This document shows, piece after piece, positions 1 through 8,381 of a stretch of DNA of 41,561 bases. The stretch comes from Thiotrichales bacterium. Its GTDB lineage: Bacteria; Pseudomonadota; Gammaproteobacteria; SZUA-229. Position 1 is the first letter of the stretch. Each line of letters opens with the position of its first letter. The notes below the pieces were generated by a model. The model was not told the origin of the DNA. It did no database searches and saw nothing but the letters and a program-made list of their open reading frames with translations. The DNA lies in NCBI GenBank assembly GCA_020341835.1, contig CP070838.1, positions 685,704-727,264 of the forward strand, given 5' to 3'. The translations under genes were made by a program, and so were the position numbers.

Positions 1-65
1 GGGCTTCCTGCCCTCCGCCCTTCGGGCCGCACTTCGTGCGTTCAAAATCGCTCCCGGCGATTTTG
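1..65. repeat. Chain of four small hairpins (palindromic repeat element, open at window edge)
   Basis: Four hairpins follow one another with almost no spacing: GGGC/GCCC (1-13, loop TTCCT), GCCC/GGGC (17-27, loop TTC), CGCAC/GTGCG (28-40, loop TTC) and CAAAATCGC/GCGATTTTG (43-65, loop TCCCG). The element abuts the truncated tRNA-Pro exactly at its T-loop. The repeated TTC loops and perfect stems suggest a structured repeat or small mobile element rather than random sequence. I do not recognise a named family. It may continue beyond the window start. Confidence 0.6.
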
Positions 66-124
66 TCGAACTCCCGACATCCTGCTCCCAAAGCAGGCGC
101 GCTACCAGACTGCGCTATACCCCG
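66..124 (-). pseudogene. tRNA-Pro (anticodon UGG), truncated in the T-loop
   Basis: On the minus strand the sequence reads as a normal tRNA from its 5' end: acceptor strand CGGGGTA, D-arm GCGC/GCGC with a GG-containing loop, anticodon arm CCTGC-TTTGGGA-GCAGG giving anticodon UGG (proline), a five-base variable loop, and the first half of the T-arm GGGAG-TTCGA. It then stops matching: the 3' T-stem CTCCC, the 3' acceptor strand and CCA are absent and are replaced by the hairpin chain at 1-65. As written it cannot fold as a tRNA. It may be a remnant left by an insertion at the T-loop, a common integration point, or an assembly join. A functional copy would have to lie elsewhere. Confidence 0.75.
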
Positions 125-393
125 TGTTCTCTGGTTCCAGTCTGCGTATTTCCCCGGATTCCGCTACGCTACATCCGGGCTACATATTATATGTATTTCC
201 GGGCCACTCGTCCCGTATTCCCCTGACCTGCAGACAAGAGGCGGGATGATACGCGCTGCACACGAAACGGTCAAGATTGGGCGACAAATCGGCGTTTGCC
301 GGCGATGAAAGTCACTGAGATATTAACGATAATCTTGTAGCCATAGCCACCAACGTGAGAGAATCAGCGACCCACGAAACCGGCAGAGTGAGC
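125..393. other. Intergenic, no gene seen; one REP-like hairpin
   Basis: This stretch holds the upstream side of the truncated tRNA (minus) and of folD (plus). At 153-179 is a palindrome with arms CCCGGAT/ATCCGGG around a 13-base loop containing CGCTACGC, a form I know as a dispersed extragenic repeat in many gammaproteobacterial genomes. A short reading frame running through the region has no ribosome site or recognisable protein and overlaps the tRNA, so I do not call it. No clear folD promoter was identified. Confidence 0.5.
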
Positions 394-1254
394 ATGTCCG
401 CCAAGATCATCGACGGAAAACAGATTGCCGCCGAAATACGCGAATCGGTACGCGAAGGTATCGCTGAACGCATCGACAAGGGCCATCGCGCGCCGGGACT
501 GGCTGTTGTTCTGGTCGGCGACGATCACGCATCGCAGGTGTACGTGCGCAAGAAACGCGAAGCCTGTGAGCACGCCGGCATCGTCTCGGTTGCCCACGAC
601 CTGCCGGCCGATACCACACAGCTGCAGTTGCTTGCGCTGATCGATGAACTGAACAACACCGATTCAATCGACGGTATCCTGGTACAGCTGCCCTTGCCCG
701 AGCAGATCAACGAGGCCACCATCATCGATGCCATTCATCCGGACAAGGATGTGGACGGCTTTCATCCCTACAATATTGGCCGCCTGACCCAGCGCAATCC
801 GTTACTGCGCCCGTGTACACCGTGGGGTATCATCCTGCTGCTCGACCATATCGGCGAAATCTACAAGGGGCGCCATGCGGTCATTGTCGGCGCCTCGAAC
901 ATCGTCGGACGTCCGATGTGCCTTGAGCTGTTACTCGCGGGCGCCACCACGACCATCTGCCATCGCTTCACCGCCGACCTGGAATCGCATGTACGCCGGG
1001 CCGATATCCTGGTCGTTGCCGTCGGAAAACCCGGCATCGTCAAAGGCGAGTGGATCAAGCCGGGCGCCACGGTGATTGATGTGGGTATCAACCGGCGGGA
1101 AGATGGCAGCCTGACCGGTGACGTGGATTTCGAAACCGCCTCCGAGCATGCAGCCTGGATAACACCGGTTCCCGGGGGTGTGGGTCCGATGACGGTTGCC
1201 GTGCTGCTGCAAAACACGCTGGAAGCAGCCAGCCGGCATGATTCAATCTTCTAG
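394..1254 (+). CDS. folD: Bifunctional methylenetetrahydrofolate dehydrogenase / cyclohydrolase FolD
   Basis: Cytoplasmic enzyme of one-carbon metabolism: NADP-dependent oxidation of 5,10-methylene-THF to methenyl-THF and its hydrolysis to 10-formyl-THF. The protein is 286 residues, the usual length. Family marks seen in order: YVRKKREAC with the catalytic lysine, VDGFHP, PCTPWGI, the nucleotide-binding [10 protein letters not shown] and the C-terminal [15 protein letters not shown] chose the ATG giving [10 protein letters not shown] because family members start there; a GTG 13 codons upstream is in frame but adds non-conserved residues. Its 3' end overlaps the convergent CBS-domain gene by 12 bases. 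Confidence 0.97.
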   Translation: MSAKIIDGKQIAAEIRESVREGIAERIDKGHRAPGLAVVLVGDDHASQVYVRKKREACEHAGIVSVAHDLPADTTQLQLLALIDELNNTDSIDGILVQLPLPEQINEATIIDAIHPDKDVDGFHPYNIGRLTQRNPLLRPCTPWGIILLLDHIGEIYKGRHAVIVGASNIVGRPMCLELLLAGATTTICHRFTADLESHVRRADILVVAVGKPGIVKGEWIKPGATVIDVGINRREDGSLTGDVDFETASEHAAWITPVPGGVGPMTVAVLLQNTLEAASRHDSIF

Positions 1255-1656
1255 GTCAAACTTGACCAGGCCTTTCAGTACCATATCCGTATAGCTGACA
1301 ATCCCGACCACTTTACCGTCGTCGATGACGGGCGCGCGCGTCAGGCCGAAGCGTTCGAAATAACGCGCACAATAACGGATGTCCATCCCGGAATCGACGG
1401 CCAGCACCGGTTTGGACATGATTTCATAGACATTGATGCGCTCCGGCGAGCGGTCCATGGCGAGCACCTTCTTTGCCACATCCGACAGCAACAGCATGCC
1501 ATACTCGTCATTTTCATGGCGCTTGTCGACGATCAATGACTTGGTCTCGACATGCTTCATCTTTTTCAACGCATCCATGACAGTCAGGCGGCCATCGACG
1601 AGGTCAAAGTTCGACTTCATTACATCACGCACACGTGTAATCTTCTTACCGCTCAT
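1243..1656 (-). CDS. CBS-domain pair protein
   Basis: A 137-residue stand-alone protein made of two CBS motifs (about residues 5-65 and 72-137). CBS pairs bind adenine nucleotides or related ligands and act as energy or ionic sensors; the ligand here is unknown. It is the last gene of a four-gene minus-strand unit: its ATG overlaps the TGA of the PII-like gene (ATGA), a sign of translational coupling. With two membrane proteins and a PII-like protein upstream, the likely job is regulation of that transporter. Its 3' end overlaps folD by 12 bases on the opposite strand. Confidence 0.9.
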   Translation of the reverse strand: MSGKKITRVRDVMKSNFDLVDGRLTVMDALKKMKHVETKSLIVDKRHENDEYGMLLLSDVAKKVLAMDRSPERINVYEIMSKPVLAVDSGMDIRYCARYFERFGLTRAPVIDDGKVVGIVSYTDMVLKGLVKFDLED

Positions 1657-2003
1657 AACTCGGTCTCCACCACGGTCTCCAGCTTCTCAATCTGATGCGA
1701 CACGCCGACGGCATCTTCGACATCAATCTGGATAGCAATACCACTGCCCGGTGAAGTTTCGAATTCACCAATATCGCAAATCTTTTCGAGAATGCTGCGA
1801 CTCAGGTGCTGCTCGACCAGAAACAGAACGACATCGCGTTGGGTTTCCAGCGACAGACCCAAAAATGTCTTGTTCTGCATCAAACCTTCACCGCGTGCAT
1901 GGTTGATCACCGTCGCACCGGTGGCACCGGCCTCTCTGGCTGCATCAACAACCTTGTCAGTCAGTCTGTCCTCAACAAAGGCTAGCAATAATTTAAAATG
2001 CAT
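1653..2003 (-). CDS. PII-like (GlnB-family) regulatory protein
   Basis: A 116-residue protein with the ferredoxin-like PII layout: an N-terminal strand (MHFKLLLAFVED), GATGATVINHARGEG leading into a short T-loop region, and a C-terminal GIAIQIDVEDAVGV strand. The usual T-loop tyrosine that is uridylylated in GlnB is not evident, so it is a divergent PII-like sensor rather than a classical nitrogen regulator. PII-like proteins often bind nucleotides and control a neighbouring membrane transporter; the two DUF1538 genes just upstream are the obvious partners. Spacing to the upstream gene is 67 bases and it overlaps the CBS gene by four bases. Confidence 0.85.
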   Translation of the reverse strand: MHFKLLLAFVEDRLTDKVVDAAREAGATGATVINHARGEGLMQNKTFLGLSLETQRDVVLFLVEQHLSRSILEKICDIGEFETSPGSGIAIQIDVEDAVGVSHQIEKLETVVETEL

Positions 2004-2070
2004 AACACACCCCCTGCTCTATGCATAGTTACAAATTTCGTTGAACTGTTAGACATCGGTAAATCCGGAT

Positions 2071-2886
2071 TCATCTGGTTTCCTCATCGTGTGCGCACTG
2101 TTGCTCTTGCCTGTGTTTCTTCCGGTTACGCCTCACCCTGAACTCTGACAGCTGCGCATAGGCCATTACCGAGATAATAGGAAACAGGCTGGCAAATGCT
2201 ATCAACCCGAAGCCGTCAATCAGCGGACTGCGTCCGGGTACGGTCTCGGCAAGTCCGAGCCCCAGTGCCGCCACCAGCGGAACGGTCACGGTCGACGTGG
2301 TGACACCGCCCGAGTCGTAGGCCAGTGGCACAATAAGTTTGGGTGCAAAAAAGGTCTGCACGATCACAACCACATATCCTGCCATGATGTAATAGTGCAA
2401 CGGCGTGCCGGTAACGATGCGATAGGTCCCCAGCGCGATCCCGGTCGCCACGCCGAGCGCAACCGCAATGCGGAGGCCCCAGGTGCCGATCGCACCACCG
2501 GAGACTTCTTCGGCCTTGATCGCGACAGCGATTAATGAGGGTTCTGCAATCGTGGTACTCATCCCGATCGCGAAAGCAAACAGGTAAACCCACATGTAAT
2601 CCTTCCAGTCGAACACATCGGCAACCGACTTGACCTCGTGGATAAATGCGGGATCAGTGAGCTGTTCCGCCATTAACCTGCCAAGCGGGAACAGCGCCTG
2701 CTCCAGACCGAGCAGGAACAGCGTAATGCCTATCAGCACATAGAACAGACCGATCAGGACCTTTTTCAGGTTTGGAATCGGTTTTCTGATCACCAGAAAC
2801 TGGAACCCGAAGATGATGCCGGCGATCGGCAACACATCGAGCACCGTCTCCAGAAACAGCCAGAAAAGCTCGCTGATCATTTCCAT
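2071..2886 (-). CDS. DUF1538 membrane protein (second of a pair), putative cation/proton antiporter subunit
   Basis: A 271-residue inner-membrane protein with about seven hydrophobic segments. It carries the DUF1538 hallmarks EPSLIAVA, then [21 protein letters not shown] and [16 protein letters not shown] near the C-terminus. The tail is strongly charged and probably cytoplasmic. The gene starts on the last base of its upstream paralogue's stop codon (TGATG), so the two are coupled. From memory, a DUF1538 pair from a Halomonas (named UmpAB) was reported to act as a two-component Na+(Li+,K+)/H+ antiporter; applying that here is inference. Confidence 0.9.
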   Translation of the reverse strand: MEMISELFWLFLETVLDVLPIAGIIFGFQFLVIRKPIPNLKKVLIGLFYVLIGITLFLLGLEQALFPLGRLMAEQLTDPAFIHEVKSVADVFDWKDYMWVYLFAFAIGMSTTIAEPSLIAVAIKAEEVSGGAIGTWGLRIAVALGVATGIALGTYRIVTGTPLHYYIMAGYVVVIVQTFFAPKLIVPLAYDSGGVTTSTVTVPLVAALGLGLAETVPGRSPLIDGFGLIAFASLFPIISVMAYAQLSEFRVRRNRKKHRQEQQCAHDEETR

Positions 2887-3620
2887 CAGATCAAAATTCC
2901 ATAGACAAGCACGAAAATGATCGGCAGCAATGAAGCAAAGGCAATCAGGCCAAAACCGTCAACCATCGGATTACGGCCGCTGATCGACGAGGCCAGCCCG
3001 ATACCCAGCGCGGTGACCAGTGGAACCGTGATGGTCGACGTGGTGACACCGCCCGAATCGTAGGCAATACCGATGATTTCTGCCGGCGCAAACGAGGTCA
3101 CGATAATCACGATGATGTAGCCGACCATAATCATGTAGTGGATCGACCAGTTCATCAGAATTCTGAGCACACCGATTACGATCGCAAGTCCGACCGAAAG
3201 TGCGACGGTATAGCGCAAACCGGTCGCGTAGTCCTCCATCGCATCCTCGGTGGCGGCAATCTGCCCCGCATCAGCAGCGACCTCGGAAGCTTCTTCGGAA
3301 ATCGCGATCAATGCCGGTTCGGCGACTGTCGTGCCGAAACCTAGCGCAAAAGCGAAGGCCAGCAACCAGAATATGCTGCCTTTACGCGCAAAAGCATGCG
3401 CCATGGACTCGCCAATCGGGAACAGCCCCATTTCCAGTCCAAAGATGAAAAATGTCAGGCCCAGTACCACGAACAGGGTGCCAATCAGCAGACTTAATAC
3501 ATTATCCGGCGGCTGATGGAGGACAAATATCTGGAAAAAAGCAATGACAAGTATGATCGGGGCAAGATCACGCAGGCTGCCCAGCATTGATCGGAGAAAT
3601 TTCAGAATACTCGAATGCAC
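2886..3620 (-). CDS. DUF1538 membrane protein (first of a pair), putative cation/proton antiporter subunit
   Basis: A 244-residue paralogue of the next gene, with the same motifs ([45 protein letters not shown]) and about seven membrane segments, but no charged C-terminal tail. The two paralogues presumably form a heteromeric transporter. The start is uncertain: a GTG giving MHSSILKF is used here, while an ATG 11 codons later (MLGSLRDL) is equally possible; neither has a strong ribosome site. It heads a four-gene unit with the second DUF1538, PII-like and CBS genes. Confidence 0.88.
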   Translation of the reverse strand: MHSSILKFLRSMLGSLRDLAPIILVIAFFQIFVLHQPPDNVLSLLIGTLFVVLGLTFFIFGLEMGLFPIGESMAHAFARKGSIFWLLAFAFALGFGTTVAEPALIAISEEASEVAADAGQIAATEDAMEDYATGLRYTVALSVGLAIVIGVLRILMNWSIHYMIMVGYIIVIIVTSFAPAEIIGIAYDSGGVTTSTITVPLVTALGIGLASSISGRNPMVDGFGLIAFASLLPIIFVLVYGILI

Positions 3621-3751
3621 AACAACCGGCTTGCGTGATTTGACATGCGCGAAGATTAACGGCTCCTTCAGTCAAGTGCAATTTCGTTGCGCAAATGCTG
3701 GAACAGTAACTGTAACAACGCTGTCAAATTTGCCGCCAGTACAGAATTTTG

Positions 3752-4108
3752 CTACTGACCTTTTGTTCTGGAATCTATTTTCCTGCCGGCGGACCAGGCA
3801 TCAAATACACCAATACACCAGCCTGCAACCAGCATCAGCAAGGCCACGGTCGAAACCGTGCTTCCTGACTCTCCCGCAGCCCTGTGCGCCGCGTCCGTGA
3901 TCGCAGCCATGTCGACCGGTCCGCCTTCCGCTTCGAGTCGAGCCAGTATTGCGTGGGCCTGTCGCAATGCCTCTCGTATTAGCAGAATCAATGCGGCCAC
4001 AACCACCAGCATAATCGAAAAACCAGGCAGATAACGCTTGAGCACAAGCTGGCCCAGACCGGGGAATACCAGCGCGGACAAAAGTACACCTTTGGTTGAA
4101 TTTTTCAT
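3752..4108 (-). CDS. Small two-helix membrane protein, function unknown
   Basis: A 118-residue protein with an N-terminal ALVFPGLGQ motif in a short hydrophobic stretch, a first membrane segment around residues 30-46, a charged middle loop and a second segment near residues 84-104. The PGLGQ motif is common in small membrane proteins of the TM2/DUF5683 kind, where it marks the start of a helical hairpin. I do not recognise a function. It stands between the DUF1538 unit and tatD on the same strand, about 110-130 bases from each, and could be transcribed with tatD upstream. An AGGAGA lies 12 bases before the ATG. Confidence 0.75.
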   Translation of the reverse strand: MKNSTKGVLLSALVFPGLGQLVLKRYLPGFSIMLVVVAALILLIREALRQAHAILARLEAEGGPVDMAAITDAAHRAAGESGSTVSTVALLMLVAGWCIGVFDAWSAGRKIDSRTKGQ

Positions 4109-4221
4109 CGGTGAGCCATCTCTCCTGTGCGCTGTGGATCAGGCACTATAACTGTACCCTCCTGCAAGCAGGCCGCTTGTATTAACGCAGAAGTATAGTC
4201 CAGATTTGCTTTTTCCCGATT

Positions 4222-5025
4222 TCAGATTGCGAAAAAGCAACGGGTATTGGCAAGCGCGGCCTGTGCCAGCTGTTGATGATCGATGCCGATGTGATTCGCC
4301 GCAGCCTCGCAGATATGCGGCAGGAAACAGGGTTCGTTCCGCCGTTTCTGCACCGGTTCCTGAGGCAGGTCACGCGGCAGCAGATACGGGGCATCAGACT
4401 CAAGCATGATCCTGTCGAGCGGAATATCCTTGACCGCGCGCTGCAGGTCATGCCCGCGCCGTTCGTCACATATCCACCCGGTGATGCCAATGTACATGCC
4501 CATTGCTGTGTATGCCTGCGCCTCCTCGATCGACCCGGTAAAGCAGTGCGCTACAGCGCCAGTCAGTTCCCTGCTGTGCTCGCTGAGCATACTGATGAAA
4601 TCATCGTGCGCATCTCGCTGATGCAGGAACACCGGAAGCCCGAGTTCACACGCCAGCTGTAACTGCGCTGCAAAAGCGCGGCGCTGATCCTCGGGTGTTG
4701 AATAGTTTCTGTTGTAGTCGAGACCGCATTCACCGACTGCGACGACCGTGTCTTCGGCACAGATCTCCTGCAAGGCCGGTAAGGTATTGGCATCAAACTC
4801 GCTGGCGTGATGCGGATGTACACCGGCTGTCGACACCAGATCACCCGGAAACCGGCGATTCAGTTCCAGCGCGGCCCGACTGTGTTCAAGGTCCGTCCCG
4901 GTAACAATCATCTGACTTACGCCAGCCGCTTTTGCGCGCTGCACAACCTCATCCAGATCATTCCTGAATGAACTACCGGTAAGATTAACGCCTATATCAA
5001 TATACTCTTCCATCTGCGGTATCAT
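4222..5025 (-). CDS. tatD: TatD family metal-dependent DNase
   Basis: A 267-residue TIM-barrel nuclease of the TatD subfamily, implicated in DNA fragment degradation and repair. It begins YIDIGVNLTGSSF (TatD proper has this instead of the DTHCH start of other family members), followed by STAGVHPHHASE, VAVGECGLDYNRN, a metal-binding FLHQRDAHDDF segment, AHCFTGS, ITGWICDERRG and ESDAPYLLPRDL. Length and motifs match E. coli TatD closely. The start may be this ATG or the one four codons later. It is divergent from rsmJ with only 50 bases between them. Confidence 0.95.
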   Translation of the reverse strand: MIPQMEEYIDIGVNLTGSSFRNDLDEVVQRAKAAGVSQMIVTGTDLEHSRAALELNRRFPGDLVSTAGVHPHHASEFDANTLPALQEICAEDTVVAVGECGLDYNRNYSTPEDQRRAFAAQLQLACELGLPVFLHQRDAHDDFISMLSEHSRELTGAVAHCFTGSIEEAQAYTAMGMYIGITGWICDERRGHDLQRAVKDIPLDRIMLESDAPYLLPRDLPQEPVQKRRNEPCFLPHICEAAANHIGIDHQQLAQAALANTRCFFAI

Positions 5026-5075
5026 ATCAGCAGTTGATCATTGCCACCCACTAACCGGACCTTCATTTCTGCCGC

Positions 5076-5852
5076 ATGACGACATCATCGATCTGTATCA
5101 CCTGTTCAGATGCATCGAAAAAAAACCAGGCAATGACACTCGCTAGTGAAACCGGTTTTCCGCTGTTGGAAAAACGAAGCAGCCAGTGCGACTTACAGCT
5201 TTGCTACGATCATGACGCGATCAGGCTATATGACCTGGCGCTCGATACGACAATCCATGTCGACTTTGTCGAAGGCGCACTTTCACACAGGCAGCAATTC
5301 GGTGGCGGCCGCGGACAGGCTATCGCGAAGGCCGTCGGTCTCAAGCACGGCAACACACCCGGCGTGCTCGATGTCACCGCAGGCCTTGCCCGGGACGCCT
5401 ACATACTCGCCTCACTGGGTTGCAAACTGACGCTGGTGGAACAATCCCCGATACTCTTCACCCTCGTGGAAGACGGGATCCGTCGCGGGCTCGCCGATGA
5501 ATCCAGTCGCGATGTACTCAACAACTTCATGAACCTGGTAAACGCCGATTCCGTACTGTACATGGAGCACATGGACCAGGAAACCAGGCCCGATGTGATC
5601 TACATCGACCCGATGTACCCGGAACGTAAAAAATCAGCACTGGTAAAGAAGGACATGCAGATTCTGCAACGCCTACTGGGCAAGGATCAAAATGCCGAAC
5701 GCCTGTTGAAGACCGCGCTTGATTGCGCAGGCAAACGCGTGGTTGTGAAACGACCGCTGCATGCCGAAACTGTCGGCAATACCAAACCCGACATGAGTAT
5801 CAGCAGCAAGAAGACGAGGTATGATGTTTATTTAGTGAATAATGAATTATGA
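5076..5852 (+). CDS. rsmJ: 16S rRNA (guanine-1516-N2)-methyltransferase RsmJ
   Basis: A 258-residue SAM-dependent methyltransferase that modifies G1516 of 16S rRNA in the small subunit. Family motifs are clear: FVEGALSHRQQFGGGRGQAI, AKAVGLK, the SAM site LDVTAGLARDAYILASLG, the catalytic-type YIDPMYPERKKSALVKK and a C-terminal RVVVKRPLHA. The first 45 or so residues are less conserved than the rest, so the true start could be this ATG or the one 19 codons on. It ends in an AT-rich run of AATAATGAAT-like repeats. Confidence 0.95.
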   Translation: MTTSSICITCSDASKKNQAMTLASETGFPLLEKRSSQCDLQLCYDHDAIRLYDLALDTTIHVDFVEGALSHRQQFGGGRGQAIAKAVGLKHGNTPGVLDVTAGLARDAYILASLGCKLTLVEQSPILFTLVEDGIRRGLADESSRDVLNNFMNLVNADSVLYMEHMDQETRPDVIYIDPMYPERKKSALVKKDMQILQRLLGKDQNAERLLKTALDCAGKRVVVKRPLHAETVGNTKPDMSISSKKTRYDVYLVNNEL

Positions 5853-6124
5853 AAAACGAATAATGAATAACTAATAGTGAATAACTTCGCAGCCGGTTGA
5901 AACCTTGAGTAACCCGTGCATTCCTCAGTTATTGAACAACATGGGGACAGTATACTTAATTCTCGTGGGCACCCGGATTGCCTGCAGTCCGAGTCAGGGA
6001 AACAAGTATACTGTCCCCGTATTTCCGTTAGTAATACCCAGACCACGGTATTTGATCAACAATCAGAAAACACCAATTTCGCGTCCTTTGCGTCCTGGCG
6101 TCCATTGCGTTCCTGCAGGAATTA
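5853..6124. other. Intergenic with repeats, no gene
   Basis: After rsmJ come near-repeats of ATGAATAA (5836-5885), then the inverted-repeat element at 5943-6018, then a GCGTCCTTTGCGTCCTGGCG-type run (about 6080-6120) that resembles dispersed extragenic repeats. No protein or RNA gene was recognised. Both flanking genes (rsmJ plus, yajQ minus) converge on this region, so it is a typical landing place for non-coding repeats. Confidence 0.5.
5943..6018. repeat. Non-autonomous inverted-repeat element with 15-bp perfect arms
   Basis: The arms GGGGACAGTATACTT and AAGTATACTGTCCCC are exact reverse complements and enclose a 46-base core. This arm sequence is, as I recall, very frequent near REP-associated tyrosine transposase (RAYT, IS200-like) genes in gammaproteobacteria. 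No transposase is present here, so the copy would be a passive MITE or REP-like element. Its long perfect stem could also affect the 3' ends of the converging rsmJ and yajQ transcripts. Confidence 0.75.
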
Positions 6125-6607
6125 TCAGTCCCGGAAATTGGTAAACTGCAGTGGCAGATCGATATCGGAGCCCTTCAGCATTTCGATGACCGACTGCAGG
6201 TCATCGCGCTTCTTGCCGGTAACGCGCACCTGTTCACCCTGGATAGCCGCCTGTACCTTCATTTTCGTATCCTTGATCATTTTGACGATTTTTTTCGCCA
6301 GTTCCTTGTCGACACCTTCACGCACGGTGATCGTTTGATAGGCACGCATACCACGTTCTTCTATCTTGCCCTGCTCCAGGCAGGCGGTATCAATGCTGCG
6401 CGAAGCCAGCTTCTTGTAGATGATGTCATGCATCTGTTTAATCTGAAATTCATTCTCGGCCTCGATGTTTAACAACGGCGCCTTGAGCTCGACCTTCGCG
6501 TTGCTGCCCTTGAAGTCGTATCGGTTCGTAATCTCGCGGTTCATCTGGTCGACGGCATTGGTCAGTTCATGATGATCGACTTCGGAAACCACATCAAAAG
6601 AAGGCAT
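6125..6607 (-). CDS. yajQ: YajQ family nucleotide-binding protein
   Basis: A 160-residue cytoplasmic protein of the YajQ (UPF0234) family. It has the typical start MPSFDVVSEVDHHELTNAVD, then NRYDFKGSNAKVEL in the middle and KKRDDLQSVIEMLKGSD before the C-terminal PLQFTNFRD. Family members bind RNA or nucleotides; a Xanthomonas member binds cyclic di-GMP. The start is fixed by the conserved N-terminus and an upstream GGAG eight bases away; a longer in-frame version would add 22 non-conserved residues. It is divergent from the DUF423 gene, with 59 bases between. Confidence 0.96.
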   Translation of the reverse strand: MPSFDVVSEVDHHELTNAVDQMNREITNRYDFKGSNAKVELKAPLLNIEAENEFQIKQMHDIIYKKLASRSIDTACLEQGKIEERGMRAYQTITVREGVDKELAKKIVKMIKDTKMKVQAAIQGEQVRVTGKKRDDLQSVIEMLKGSDIDLPLQFTNFRD

Positions 6608-6666
6608 GAAAATTCTCCGTGTATGATTACAATGTCTGGCACGTATAAAAAAGCAACAGGGACATA

Positions 6667-7059
6667 ATGTCAAACCTATTCATCGGGCTCGGCGCCGTCA
6701 GCGCATTCATAGCCGTTTCCGCCGGTGCTTTCGGCGCTCATGGTCTCAAACAGCTGCTCGATTCAGAGATGCTGGCGGTGTACCAGACAGCCGTGGACTA
6801 CCAGGTCTTCCATTCACTCGGATTGATCATGATCGGCATACTGGAAAAGATTTCACCGCGCCATTGTCACCGGGTAGCCGCGTGGGCCATGCTGGCGGGA
6901 ATCTTTATTTTCTCGGGCAGCCTGTATATCCTGAGTACAACCGGTATTAAATGGCTGGGCATGATTACACCCGTCGGCGGTTTGAGCTTTCTCGCGGCCT
7001 GGCTGATTCTTGCACTGGGCTATTTGACCGCCAGGCGTGATACAGGCAACGAATCTTGA
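6667..7059 (+). CDS. DUF423 family small membrane protein
   Basis: A 130-residue inner-membrane protein with four hydrophobic segments. The family signature is the first helix with GAFGAHGLK after SAGAFG, then YQVFHSLGLI, IFSGSLYIL and ITPVGGLSFLAAWLIL. Members such as YgdD are widespread, but no biochemical role is established that I know of. The last four bases overlap the start of the SRPBCC gene (TTGA), so the pair is co-translated. Confidence 0.92.
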   Translation: MSNLFIGLGAVSAFIAVSAGAFGAHGLKQLLDSEMLAVYQTAVDYQVFHSLGLIMIGILEKISPRHCHRVAAWAMLAGIFIFSGSLYILSTTGIKWLGMITPVGGLSFLAAWLILALGYLTARRDTGNES

Positions 7060-7499
7060 ATACGATCTATCATCAGGTTGGGATTAAGGCGCCATTAAGC
7101 GACGTATACACGGCTATCGCTACACCGGACGGTGTCAGCCACTGGTGGACCAGCACCAGCGGCGATCCCGAAAACGGTGGTGAACTCGTGTTTGCATTCG
7201 ATGACATCAGCGTTGTCGTCGCAGTCACCGCAAATAGACCCGACAGATACATCGAATGGACCGTCGGCGGCAAACCGGGCGAATGGCTGGATACGCGTAT
7301 CTGCTTCGAACTGGAACCCGGTGATGACCAGGTCATGGTGAACTTCCAGCATGCCGACTGGCGTGCCGCGACCGACATGTTTGCCCATTGCAGCACCAAG
7401 TGGGCCGTCTTCCTGCTGAGCCTGAAGGATTACCTCGAGACCGGAACCGGCAGACCCTACCCGCATGATGTACACATCAATCACACGGTCTTCAACTAG
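7056..7499 (+). CDS. SRPBCC (AHSA1-like) domain protein
   Basis: A 147-residue single-domain protein with the START/AHSA1 fold pattern: IKAPLSDVYTAIATPDGVSHWWT at the N-terminus, a GGELVFAF strand, and the C-terminal helix KWAVFLLSLKDYLETG followed by GRPYPHD. Such proteins bind small hydrophobic ligands in a cavity; the ligand here is unknown. The start is a TTG overlapping the DUF423 stop, with no ATG candidate upstream. Its TAG shares the palindrome CTAG with the stop of the convergent trmJ, so both genes end in the same four bases. Confidence 0.88.
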   Translation: MNTIYHQVGIKAPLSDVYTAIATPDGVSHWWTSTSGDPENGGELVFAFDDISVVVAVTANRPDRYIEWTVGGKPGEWLDTRICFELEPGDDQVMVNFQHADWRAATDMFAHCSTKWAVFLLSLKDYLETGTGRPYPHDVHINHTVFN

Positions 7500-8233
7500 T
7501 CCGCTGACTTCTTGCCCTGCGCTGCCGAAAAGATACCGCGCAGGATAGCCACTTCGCGTTTCGTCGTCCGCGCTCGATTGTACAGGCTCTTTAACCGACG
7601 CATGATAATTTCTGGATTGGTTTTGCCAAAGAAATTGATGTCTTCCATCATCTGGTACATGTGCTGGTACATACCTTCCAGCTGATCCGTAGTCGCGGGC
7701 ATGTCCTCTTTCTGGACCCTGTTTTCCGCGGTTTTTTCCGGCGACTGCGACGCGAAGGCCATGCGCAGTTCGTAACACAGAACCTGAACCGCAGCGGCGA
7801 CATTCAGCGAGCTGTATTCCGGGTTGGTTGGTATGTGCACCAGGCCATTGCACAACTCCAGTTCCTCGTTGGTCAATCCGGTACGCTCGCGCCCGAAGAC
7901 GATCGCGGTGTCGCCCTGAACGGATTGCTCAAGGCATACGCCGGCGCAGTCGCGGGGATCGTAGACAGACCATTGTACGGCGCGTTCCCTGGCACTGGTG
8001 CCGCCAACCCAGACACAACCCTTCAACGCGTCCGCCAGCGTTTCCGTGACGACCGCCTCTCCGAGAACATCATCTGCACCGGCTGCCCGGCTGTACGCAT
8101 CAAAGCTCGGATGCTGTTTTGGCGAGACCAGATACAAACGCGACAGTCCCATGTTTTTCATCGCGCGCGCGGCAGCACCGATATTGCCGGGATGTGAAGT
8201 ATTGACGAGTACGATTCTTATTCTGTCCAGCAT
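7496..8233 (-). CDS. trmJ: tRNA (cytidine/uridine-32-2'-O)-methyltransferase TrmJ
   Basis: A 245-residue SPOUT-class methyltransferase that 2'-O-methylates position 32 in the tRNA anticodon loop. The trefoil-knot motifs are present: VLVNTSHPGNIGAAARAMKN at the start, AIVFGRERTGLTNEEL and IPTNPEYSSLNVAAAVQVL. The C-terminal 80 residues form the helical extension typical of TrmJ (FFGKTNPEIIMRRLKSLYNR). It is divergent from suhB, 148 bases away, and ends within the shared CTAG of the preceding gene. Confidence 0.96.
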   Translation of the reverse strand: MLDRIRIVLVNTSHPGNIGAAARAMKNMGLSRLYLVSPKQHPSFDAYSRAAGADDVLGEAVVTETLADALKGCVWVGGTSARERAVQWSVYDPRDCAGVCLEQSVQGDTAIVFGRERTGLTNEELELCNGLVHIPTNPEYSSLNVAAAVQVLCYELRMAFASQSPEKTAENRVQKEDMPATTDQLEGMYQHMYQMMEDINFFGKTNPEIIMRRLKSLYNRARTTKREVAILRGIFSAAQGKKSAD

Positions 8234-8381
8234 GGTTAATCCGGTTGATTCCTAAAAGAAAAGTATTGTTGCTGTCACACCAGGTGCACCACAGTCTGCG
8301 ATCACAGCCGTCGTCCGTGAAATATGCGCCCCATTCTGCTATGCTTCGCTCCCGATTTACACCGCTCTTTGAAAAACTGTC

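Noticed and set aside
36..308. Reading frame of 90 codons at the window start
   Set aside because: It overlaps the tRNA remnant and a REP-like palindrome, starts with GTG in a hairpin and lacks any recognisable protein feature.
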